Origin: VXPQ01 sp965223485
Lineage (GTDB): Bacteria > Bacteroidota > Rhodothermia > Rhodothermales > VXPQ01
Reading direction: 5' to 3'
Length of the DNA: 64,000 nt
Assembly (NCBI GenBank): GCA_965223485.1
Contig: OZ244993.1
Location: 1,612,001-1,676,000 of the forward strand
A program made the position numbers and the translations under genes. Below the pieces are notes generated by a model. It was not told the origin of the DNA and ran no database searches. It worked only from the letters and a program-made list of their open reading frames with translations. The stretch's first letter is position 1; each line of letters begins with the position of its first letter. Below are positions 1-7,077 of this stretch, piece after piece.

Positions 1-324
1 GCTCGAAAAATCCTGACACGGCGGTCCGCCGATCACGGCTTCAGGGGAATATTGAGACACATGGTCAACGGACGCCTCTATGTCGGAAAGATCGATAGCG
101 AAAATCGGGTGGTCGAAATTGTCCTCGTAGCATGTCAGGGCAGGCCCCCAATTGTCGTAAGCCGCCACGACATCGAAACCTATCCGCTGGAATCCCAGGC
201 TAAGGCCCCCGGCTCCCGCAAACAAATCGACGGTCCGCATTTTTCCGGCAGCGCCGTTGGCGGGGGCTCTGTCCAGAGGGATCGTCCTTGAAAACAAATT
301 GGGCGTACGCATCTTTCGCTTCAT
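1..324 (-). CDS. DNA cytosine-5 methyltransferase, N-terminal part (runs off left edge)
   Basis: An open frame runs from the ATG at 324 to base 1 without a stop, giving 108 residues. It carries the SAM-binding motif I of C5 methyltransferases (TVDLFAGAGGLSLGF, about residues 31-45) and the catalytic motif IV GPPCQDFS (residues 100-107) with the nucleophile Cys103. These two motifs at this spacing define the family, which methylates cytosine C5 in DNA. The start at 324 has a GGAGG Shine-Dalgarno 8 bases upstream; an internal ATG at 240 lies directly before motif I and is the alternative. The target-recognition and C-terminal parts lie outside the window, so I cannot say whether it is solitary or has a restriction partner. 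It has the same orientation as the BREX operon, which suggests a wider defence island. Confidence 0.88.
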   Translation of the reverse strand, partial: MKRKMRTPNLFSRTIPLDRAPANGAAGKMRTVDLFAGAGGLSLGFQRIGFDVVAAYDNWGPALTCYEDNFDHPIFAIDLSDIEASVDHVSQYSPEAVIGGPPCQDFSS

Positions 325-605
325 TGCTTCGCCTCCGTTGCGTGTTGTCTCCTGCACTTGCAATCAGGGTAAGATGCGCGACAGCAATCGCTCGCGAACC
401 GTTATCGCTGAGGCTGCTGCCGCGAATTCATGTTGTCCGGCAATTCCCGACGAGTCCTTGAAGGAAATGCTCGTGGTTCAGCCACCGGGAGCGCAGCCTC
501 AAAATAACGAAATTCGCGCAAAAAATCAGCAGTTTTCGGCTACCGATAGCCTCTGCTCGCATCTCAAATCCAAACCGCTTACCGGGTCGCAGGATCCGCG
601 AATCG

Positions 606-713
606 TCACGCAATTTCATGAAAATATTTCCGCATACGGGCCATGCGCTCCGCGTACGCGTTGTCCACCCAACGGCCCTTGCTGTCCATAGAGATGCGTA
701 CGCCGTGCACCTT
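606..713 (-). pseudogene. IS3-family transposase remnant (C-terminal DDE region)
   Basis: The minus-strand frame read from about 713 down to the TGA at 606 gives VHGVRISMDSKGRWVDN followed by AYAERMARMRKYFHEIA. This matches the highly conserved segment of IS3-family OrfB integrases: iSMD-kGr-w-DN-f-ERlWR-lKYE, containing the last catalytic region of the DDE domain. Only about 35 codons survive. The expected WR after ER is altered, and the frame stops soon after the KY position. Neither the rest of OrfB nor an OrfA can be seen nearby, so this is a decayed fragment. It marks old transposition between the methyltransferase and the BREX operon. Confidence 0.75.
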
Positions 714-727
714 TAATATACCTTTTT

Positions 728-764
728 GAGTAAAAATTACTCTGAAAAGGAGTAAAAACTACTC
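728..764. promoter_or_regulatory. tandem operator-like palindromes
   Basis: Two 15-base inverted repeats, GAGTAAAAATTACTC (728-742) and GAGTAAAAACTACTC (750-764), lie exactly 22 bases apart, which is two helical turns. Their outer flanks (CTTTTT before, AAAAAAG after) extend the symmetry, so the whole 722-771 block is itself roughly palindromic. This is the geometry expected for two dimers of a helix-turn-helix repressor. No regulator gene lies alongside. The block is upstream of the IS3 remnant and the methyltransferase on the minus strand, and downstream of brxA. Confidence 0.45.
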
Positions 765-953
765 AAAAAAGAATAGAAACGGATCATTGGGGCCCGGCGA
801 ACTCCGCCAACGCGCTGTCGCCGCGAACGGCGGCGAGAGCTACCTTCGCCCCGGACGAAGGACTGTGGGTTCTGCGTGTTCGTCTTGATATGGGTTATCT
901 CTGGTTGATTGGGGCGGAACAAGGTCGCAACATTGCGCCTTACATCCCGCCAA

Positions 954-986
954 AATATGTCCAGTCAACCCGAATCGCCTTTACGC
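954..986 (+). repeat. left copy of the repeat flanking the BREX operon
   Basis: AATATGTCCAGT followed by CAACCCGAATCGCCTTT (966-982) resembles the segment at 14225-14261 on the far side of the BREX operon, in the same orientation. The 17-base core differs at two positions, and there are small gaps outside it. The rest of 765-1091 shows no convincing gene on either strand; short open frames there lack motifs and ribosome-binding sites. Confidence 0.4.
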
Positions 987-1091
987 TACCTGCAAATAAA
1001 CAGTGGCGGATTTCGGGCCGAAGGGGCGTATCCGCTAAACTTGTGCCGTTGCGTATTCGTCATTCTGTGTGATGATCATCCCAAGACTATC

Positions 1092-1841
1092 TTACTTCAA
1101 TCTCAGTAACTCTTCGTCCAGCCCATAGCGAACTACATCCATTCGGTCGCTGCGCTGAGATACAACGCCACCGGTCATTGCCGGGAGCTGAAATGGGAAA
1201 AATGCCGGGTTGTTCAATAAAAGGCCCATTGGTCCTTTGGCTTCCGGGTTGGCAAGGAGTGCGGACTCGAACATCAGGATGACCAGGTTGGAATCGGTGA
1301 CACGTATCTTGGTAGCTTCTTCATAGCAGCCCTTGGTCTTGGAATCCTTCAGGGTGCCCCAAGCGACAAAGGAACGGATGACATATTGCGCATAGCGGTT
1401 CACGGTTTGCCTGTCGCCATATTGCTCCTTGAGGCGGTTAATGATCTGCTTCTGGGTCACCTGATTCTGCAAAGCCAGCAAGCGACCGCTTTGCCGAGCC
1501 ACGTTGAACCAGAATGGGTAGGCTGCCGAGATCATCCCCCAGTGAATCGGCAGGCTCATTGATGAGTGTTCCCGCAGAAACGCCAGTGATGCATCTCGGA
1601 AAGGAACCAGTTCAGGTTCGGGAGATACCCAGGTCTTCATCAGGTTGTCGACGACAAACGTCCGGGTCTGATCGCTACGATCACCTTCAGAGCCGTCACC
1701 TTTTCTGTGGGATAGAAACTCATGCAGTTCCTGACGGATGGTGTTGGCATCAAGTCCTGCCAGCATCAGATTGACGACTTTCTGCATCCATTCGAAACGG
1801 ATGGCCTGCTTTATACCGATGGTTTCGTGTCTTTGGGCCAT
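1092..1841 (-). CDS. brxA: BREX protein BrxA (type 3 system)
   Basis: This 249-aa protein is the last gene of the BREX operon. BrxA is a small helical DNA-binding protein required in many BREX systems. The assignment rests mainly on size (about 200-250 aa) and on position directly after pglZ at the operon end, as in type 3 BREX; I did not find a short diagnostic motif. Its ATG at 1841 overlaps the pglZ stop as TGATG. A GTG one codon earlier is the alternative start. The protein is soluble, without a signal peptide or membrane segment. It should act with PglX, BrxC and PglZ in phage restriction and host methylation. Confidence 0.65.
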   Translation of the reverse strand: MAQRHETIGIKQAIRFEWMQKVVNLMLAGLDANTIRQELHEFLSHRKGDGSEGDRSDQTRTFVVDNLMKTWVSPEPELVPFRDASLAFLREHSSMSLPIHWGMISAAYPFWFNVARQSGRLLALQNQVTQKQIINRLKEQYGDRQTVNRYAQYVIRSFVAWGTLKDSKTKGCYEEATKIRVTDSNLVILMFESALLANPEAKGPMGLLLNNPAFFPFQLPAMTGGVVSQRSDRMDVVRYGLDEELLRLK

Positions 1842-3835
1842 CACTGTATTTGTCTTTCGAATTTAACAAGAGGTACAATGACTTCTTCAATGGTTATACC
1901 GCCGTGACCGATGATGGTCGCCCCGGGTTTCACAAATGCGTTATAACCACTGGCTACCAATGCGAAATAGTTTGCCGGTAGCCCGACATCCTGCCATTCA
2001 TGGGCAAACGAGAAGTTTCCTGCAACTTGAGACCGGAGTTCCCGCGTGGGATACACGCGAACTCGCTGGCCGCGTGTCTCGGCAATCACTCCCTCAGCGG
2101 GCCGACCTTTGCCGTGGCATTCGATGTTACCGTGATCGGCCGTCAGCCAGACATCATAACCATGGTTCAGTAGGTGACTGACCAGCGCCACAAGAAATCC
2201 ACCTTGGCACCATTGTTTGATTTGGTTATGCATTCCGGCCGCTCCAAGCTGCATACCGTGCATGATTTTGTCAACCTTATCCACAACCAAGCCCACCACC
2301 CTGGTCTTGCCTGGGTGGATTGCGGAGTCCAGTACGCAGGATGCGTCGCCATCGCCCAAGCCGCGCTGATAGGCAACATCCAGTTTGGACAATCCATGGC
2401 CTTCCCAAAACTGCTTCCAAAGTTTCTCTTCGCTATTGGTCGAGTTGATGGATGACGGGAAATAGAGCGGTGGCTTACCCGAGAAGATCGATTGTCTCGA
2501 TACCGAGGTCAGCGTCGGAATCCAAGCGAAGGTCACGGACTCACGCATAATCAGGTTTTCATCCTGTTTTTGCAGAAGTTGGCGGACAGTGACCCATTGA
2601 TCCAGGGCAAGGCCATCCACCACGATCAGCGCCGCACGGCTGCTACTGGAGTCCTCGATGTCCCGAGCCAGACGACGCGTTAGATGGTGCAGCATGGCTG
2701 GATTAGTCGGCGGCAAATTGACCAGACTGGAATAATGGTCGGCCAGCCAACCGGCAAAGGTCTTGTTCAGGGCATCGCCAATTTCCCTGAGCCGAGTCTG
2801 ATGTTCGGTATTGTTACCGCATTGAACCAGCGAAGAAAGCTCGGCCCATTTCAGTGCAAAGGCGGTCCAGTCAGAGTAACGCGCTTCTGTTGTGGGCAGC
2901 TCTTTCTCGACAAGTTCAAACAGACGAACGGTACGCAGTTCCTTATTGTCCATACCAATCGTTGCAATGCCGCTTTGCACCCAGGACCCAGCATCCACTT
3001 CAACGTCAATGGCCTCGACAGGCGTGAGTTTCCCCTCCAGGAACAGGTTGTCTATATAGACCTTGATGTCCTGATGGTCGAATGGCAAATGGTCTGGCCC
3101 CGGATACTTGAAACCATATCCTGGTGGTTCTTCTCTGACCTGATTCGTATTGCTATATCTGGCAAGGAACAGCGGCCAGCGCTCCTGCAGAAAGGCGAAG
3201 AATGCCTCGTTGTCTGGAACGATTTTAGAGAGTGGCCAGGTTTTGAATCCGTCATGGCTTTTAAGAATCTGTATGAGCCTCTCAGCCAGCATCAGTGGGA
3301 TCTGAAGTTTCCCATAATGCAGGCGAAGCAAAGCGCGAAGCAGATCTACCTCGTTGACAATCAGTTCCGCGACGATGCCGAACACATGGCGAAGAATGAA
3401 GTCCTTGGTAGCGTTGTCGCCTATACGATCCGAAGGAGACTTACGCTGGGCATCAAAAAGTGCATCAAGCAGGCTTCTGTCGAGTTTCTCTATGACCGGG
3501 TAGCTCAGATTGGGAAAGAGACCCCCAAGATTGAACGAAAGCTTGCGGCCCGCCTGGAGCAAGTCGTAAGGCAAGGATCCCATCTCGGCATCCTGCAAGC
3601 GGAGGATCACCACCAGATCGGTGTGCTTGCCCCAGTCCCAGATTGAGCGGTATTTTGATTCATAGACGTACCTGAATTCGATGGGGTCATTGAACTCAAT
3701 CAGGTCGAAGCCACGCCGATGAAGTTCCAGAGACAGTTTCTCTTCGGTTAACAAACTGTCTGGATCAGCGACTAGGGTCAGTTTGCTGACATTCGGAAAA
3801 AAGTTATTAAGGATGGCATCTCGCCAGCTACTCAT
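1841..3835 (-). CDS. pglZ: BREX phosphatase-like protein PglZ (type 3)
   Basis: A 664-aa protein of the alkaline-phosphatase superfamily PglZ family, the hallmark of BREX. Its C-terminal half carries the metal-site motifs of that fold in order: ALIVVDGLALDQW, then WLTADHGNIECHG, then IIGHGGITIEEVIVPLV near the end. The N-terminal half is the PglZ-specific helical region. PglZ is needed for BREX methylation and phage exclusion, although its enzymatic substrate is not settled. The ATG at 3835 overlaps the stop of the 93-aa gene as ATGA, and its own stop overlaps brxA, so these genes are translationally coupled. Length fits the family. Confidence 0.9.
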   Translation of the reverse strand: MSSWRDAILNNFFPNVSKLTLVADPDSLLTEEKLSLELHRRGFDLIEFNDPIEFRYVYESKYRSIWDWGKHTDLVVILRLQDAEMGSLPYDLLQAGRKLSFNLGGLFPNLSYPVIEKLDRSLLDALFDAQRKSPSDRIGDNATKDFILRHVFGIVAELIVNEVDLLRALLRLHYGKLQIPLMLAERLIQILKSHDGFKTWPLSKIVPDNEAFFAFLQERWPLFLARYSNTNQVREEPPGYGFKYPGPDHLPFDHQDIKVYIDNLFLEGKLTPVEAIDVEVDAGSWVQSGIATIGMDNKELRTVRLFELVEKELPTTEARYSDWTAFALKWAELSSLVQCGNNTEHQTRLREIGDALNKTFAGWLADHYSSLVNLPPTNPAMLHHLTRRLARDIEDSSSSRAALIVVDGLALDQWVTVRQLLQKQDENLIMRESVTFAWIPTLTSVSRQSIFSGKPPLYFPSSINSTNSEEKLWKQFWEGHGLSKLDVAYQRGLGDGDASCVLDSAIHPGKTRVVGLVVDKVDKIMHGMQLGAAGMHNQIKQWCQGGFLVALVSHLLNHGYDVWLTADHGNIECHGKGRPAEGVIAETRGQRVRVYPTRELRSQVAGNFSFAHEWQDVGLPANYFALVASGYNAFVKPGATIIGHGGITIEEVIVPLVKFERQIQ

Positions 3836-4113
3836 TGAGTGCCTCCCTTGATAATGTACACTATCAGCAGTGGGTGGATTTCCGATACGATCTGCTGAGC
3901 TGACTGCAGTTTATTGCTCCATTCGGTTTCTTCCTCCGGCTGCATGTTGGTATTCAACAGTCGCAAGGTAGAGCGGGGTACACTCACTACCGCGTCCTGA
4001 TTGAGCAACCAGGCACAGAAAACCGTTTGCCCCCACAATGTCTGCTGTTCAAGAAACCTGCAGGTGTTATTATAAACGGTGCCGAATTGCCGAATATGTT
4101 GACTGGGCATCAT
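3832..4113 (-). CDS. unknown 93-aa protein inside the BREX operon
   Basis: A 93-residue product that I do not recognise. It overlaps the preceding 349-aa gene by 4 bases (ATGA at 4110-4113) and pglZ by 4 bases (3832-3835), so it is certainly part of the coupled operon and not a spurious frame. It appears helical, with a hydrophobic C-terminal stretch (HPLLIVYIIKGG) and a central QPEEETEWSNKLQSAQ segment. There are no cysteine clusters, nuclease motifs or signal peptide. Since it always travels between the ATPase/349-aa pair and pglZ here, it could be a small partner of either. An immunity or regulatory role is speculation. Confidence 0.7.
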   Translation of the reverse strand: MMPSQHIRQFGTVYNNTCRFLEQQTLWGQTVFCAWLLNQDAVVSVPRSTLRLLNTNMQPEEETEWSNKLQSAQQIVSEIHPLLIVYIIKGGTQ

Positions 4114-5159
4114 TCTGGAATTGAGAAATCATCGTGATAGACCACCGATGCTAATTCGATTTTCCCGTCGCCACATTGCCAATAATGGAGGTGAAACGTC
4201 CTGTCTATGTCGCGACGCTGTGCCTTATCCGAACCCCGCATTCTTTGCGGGTCATTACCTCCTGGTCCCGTTCTCAATGCATGGACGGCGGGAAGGTTTT
4301 GGCCTTTAATAGTCTCTACGATTGATCGAAAAATCTTGGTTGGCACAGAGTCCCCTTGTTCAGCACAAACCTGCTGGCACAACTCCCGGAATTTGGACCC
4401 TATGGTTGGAACAATCACTCCGCCCCAGTCCGGGGCTTCTCCTTGCACGATGGCATACTTGAACAGGGCGATTCGGATGGCAAGCTCAATTCCAAGATTG
4501 TCAGACGCACCGACTAGTATTGCCGACTCATCAAGACATTCGATAAGCCCACGAAAATCGTCACAGACCAGCACATCGCCTTCAAAAAACTCTGGCGGGC
4601 ACGGCAAGGCAGGAATATCATCTCTGGTATGTTCGAGCTCGTGGATCTGGGCTCTTACTTGGATCACCTGTTTGGGCGCTTCTCTCAGAATGAGTGAATG
4701 GCCGCCAAGAGGTTGAGCGCAGTGCTTGCGCAGGACAGCGATCAACGTTATGCATCGGGCAAGATCAGATTGGAGACCGTCATGAGTTGTAAGCCTAATA
4801 ACATCCGGATCTGTTTCAAGATGCTCGGACAAGACATCCTTGACCCGATAGTAGGTTTCAAAGGATGGAGTGATCTCCAGAAGCTGATTGGCAATTCTAG
4901 CGACTGTATTTACATCGTATTCCACTATGCCGTGGGCATTGAACAGTTCTCTGAGTTGCTTCCTCAGTGGATACAATCCATCGGCAAAAAGAGACTCGGG
5001 AGTCCGTTCACTCATGTAAATGGCGACCCACGGCTCATCAAGCAACTTGCTCCAATCCAGTAACGTGTCCACATACTGGAATGCATCATCCTTGGCGCAA
5101 TCAACATGAGGAACCGCGAGCACGCCTGCGTCAATTGTTACGCTGGGCAGTCTAAGCAT
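4110..5159 (-). CDS. unknown 349-aa protein paired with the AAA ATPase
   Basis: I do not recognise this soluble 349-aa protein with confidence. The N-terminal part (VTIDAGVLAVPHVD, then LLDWSKLLDEPW) has a beta strand ending in aspartate followed by spaced acidic residues, which vaguely recalls a PIN-like start. The C-terminus carries RRDIDRTFHLHYW and then IELASVVYHDDFSIPE, a histidine- and aspartate-rich end that could hold a metal. Neither reading is proven. It overlaps the stop of the upstream ATPase gene by 8 bases and the 93-aa gene by 4, so stoichiometric co-expression is likely. The simplest inference is an effector or sensor partner of the ATPase. Confidence 0.8.
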   Translation of the reverse strand: MLRLPSVTIDAGVLAVPHVDCAKDDAFQYVDTLLDWSKLLDEPWVAIYMSERTPESLFADGLYPLRKQLRELFNAHGIVEYDVNTVARIANQLLEITPSFETYYRVKDVLSEHLETDPDVIRLTTHDGLQSDLARCITLIAVLRKHCAQPLGGHSLILREAPKQVIQVRAQIHELEHTRDDIPALPCPPEFFEGDVLVCDDFRGLIECLDESAILVGASDNLGIELAIRIALFKYAIVQGEAPDWGGVIVPTIGSKFRELCQQVCAEQGDSVPTKIFRSIVETIKGQNLPAVHALRTGPGGNDPQRMRGSDKAQRRDIDRTFHLHYWQCGDGKIELASVVYHDDFSIPE

Positions 5160-7074
5160 CTTTATTCCTCCGGCTCGCTTTCCGTTTCATCGCCGCAGCT
5201 CTCAGGATTTCTTCGGCCTGATGTTGGGATTGATCGAAGAACCCTTCTGGCCAGTCCGAAATAGCGCCATACTCATTGATCACCACCTCTCGAAAAGATG
5301 AATCCTCGGAAGGCTTTTCAACGAAGTATATTTTGGCCTGACTGTTCAACTCCTTCTCAGGTGGAGTTGCAGCAATCCGGAACCGAAGACGATCAATGAA
5401 ATACTCGCTATGGGTTTCAACGATGCACTGCTTATTGCACAGAGCCATTGATAGGAAGAAGTCCCCAAGAAGAGTCTGCACTTTCGGATGGAGGTGTAGT
5501 TCGGGTTGCTCAAAGACCAGAGTCGAGTCCGGGTCAGCCAAAAGGCACATTACTAAAATCGGCAGGACCTGACTGACGCCAACACCTACATGCGTGAGAT
5601 CGTGCATGCTATCCGAGTTAGAAAGTGCTACCTTTAGTTCATGCCCAAGTTTTCCTTGGTCCCGGCTTTTTACCGAGTTAGCCACATCGAGATATTGAAG
5701 CCAATCGATAACGGCAGTTTCTAGTGTTCTCGTAACCGTCTTGCGTTCAATTACGGAAGAGTTGAAGTTGGCCGATGGGATGTATCTGATTTTCTTGTTC
5801 TTATGTAACTCAAGAATTAATGCTGTGTGTTCACCGCGCAAACCAACATCATGTGGGTCGGCCGCCGGAGCTAGTGGATACAATGGCTTGGGAGCATCTC
5901 TTAGCGGTCCAAGGTATTTGACCGACGAGGCAAAAAAATCGTCCAAATACCAAGTGGCCTTACTAATCAATCCAGGTGGGGGAGGTTGGACGAATTCATG
6001 CGTTTTCGAGTTTCCGGTCGCTGATGCCTTCATGGCTGCATGAATGCGATCAAAGAGATCCTCACTCTCGCTCAAAACCCGCTGAACCCTTAGACGTTTC
6101 TCTTGTCCCAATTCCCATAGCCGCTTATGCCAAGCCCTGAATGTAAGCGTTTCAGAATCGGAGCCAAAAAGTGACTCCTGCCGATTGTTGTCTTTGAATG
6201 TATCGTCAAAATCGATTACGTCATGAAGGACTTCGCGTAAGACAGCGACAATGTCTTCTGATAGAAGAAATTCTTTTCCAATGCTGCGCCGAAATCCCAT
6301 GATGCGACGACTATCATTCTGGAGCGCGAAAGTGATGGCCTTTGCATTTTCTTCTAATGTGTCGATGGCACAGATAATTCTCTTCGGAAGAAAATGTCTG
6401 AGTATGCATCCAATGGGCTTCGCTGACCGAAAATCCTCCTTAACCTCAATCATAGAGTTCTTATCCAGCTCAACCTCGTAGGCCAAACCGGTCCGGAACT
6501 GATCGTCATTTTCACTTGCACCTTCGACCCCGTTAATCTCCGTAAGCGACCTACTAGAGTGGTGAATGGAAATGTTTGCTTCCTGGTCAATGTTATCCTC
6601 GTCTCTGGATACGCAGGACAGCTGAGTGGCAAAAAGCCGAGGTTGTATTTGCAAAAGATCTCGCTCGGAGCTTGATGGATCTGCATCAAATGACACTTCA
6701 CAAGAAATCTCTTGTAGCTGGTTGAAACGTGGCCTGTAGTAAATGGCGCCACGAGAAGTAAATTGAGATCGCCTTGGAGTCGATAATTCGTTATCGGGCA
6801 ACGGTCGGCATGTGCACTTAATAGTTATTTGGTCAGACTCTCCACCGTTGGATTTAAGATCATCAAATTGACCTAGGCTGGTAAGTGCCCCATTCAAAAC
6901 TACGGAACGTGAGCCTACCTTGTGGGCTAATGTCTGGGCAATCAAAAGAATAGATTGGATAAAGCTGCTCTTGCCACTGCTATTTGCACCGGCAAAGATC
7001 GTAAGCGGGCCAAGCTCCAACTCGGTTTCTTTACGAATCGATTTTAGGTTGGACACCTTCCATTTTGTAATCAT
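5152..7074 (-). CDS. AAA ATPase with DUF3696-type C-terminus (OLD/RecF-like)
   Basis: A 640-aa ABC/SMC-type ATPase. The N-terminus reads VSNLKSIR and then the Walker A box FAGANSSGKSSF (residues 27-38). A Walker B/signature block FEQPELHLHPK sits near residue 521, followed by IVETHSEYFIDRLR. The end, VVINEYGAISDWPEGFFDQ, is typical of the DUF3696 tail. No TOPRIM nuclease motif follows, so it is not a full OLD nuclease, and a partner would have to supply any nuclease activity. It begins 3 bases after pglX ends, occupying the operon slot where type 3 BREX normally has the BrxHII helicase. Likely cytoplasmic and DNA- or nucleotide-sensing, by family analogy. Confidence 0.88.
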   Translation of the reverse strand: MITKWKVSNLKSIRKETELELGPLTIFAGANSSGKSSFIQSILLIAQTLAHKVGSRSVVLNGALTSLGQFDDLKSNGGESDQITIKCTCRPLPDNELSTPRRSQFTSRGAIYYRPRFNQLQEISCEVSFDADPSSSERDLLQIQPRLFATQLSCVSRDEDNIDQEANISIHHSSRSLTEINGVEGASENDDQFRTGLAYEVELDKNSMIEVKEDFRSAKPIGCILRHFLPKRIICAIDTLEENAKAITFALQNDSRRIMGFRRSIGKEFLLSEDIVAVLREVLHDVIDFDDTFKDNNRQESLFGSDSETLTFRAWHKRLWELGQEKRLRVQRVLSESEDLFDRIHAAMKASATGNSKTHEFVQPPPPGLISKATWYLDDFFASSVKYLGPLRDAPKPLYPLAPAADPHDVGLRGEHTALILELHKNKKIRYIPSANFNSSVIERKTVTRTLETAVIDWLQYLDVANSVKSRDQGKLGHELKVALSNSDSMHDLTHVGVGVSQVLPILVMCLLADPDSTLVFEQPELHLHPKVQTLLGDFFLSMALCNKQCIVETHSEYFIDRLRFRIAATPPEKELNSQAKIYFVEKPSEDSSFREVVINEYGAISDWPEGFFDQSQHQAEEILRAAAMKRKASRRNKDA

Positions 7075-7077
7075 GGG

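Noticed and set aside
737..922. 61-codon minus-strand frame across the tandem palindromes
   Set aside because: Arg-rich, no start signal, and it crosses the palindromes and presumed non-coding sequence.
4110..7074. ATPase plus partner considered as Septu (PtuA/PtuB) or Gabija
   Set aside because: The partner has no HNH motif, the ATPase has no TOPRIM domain, and no UvrD-like helicase is present.
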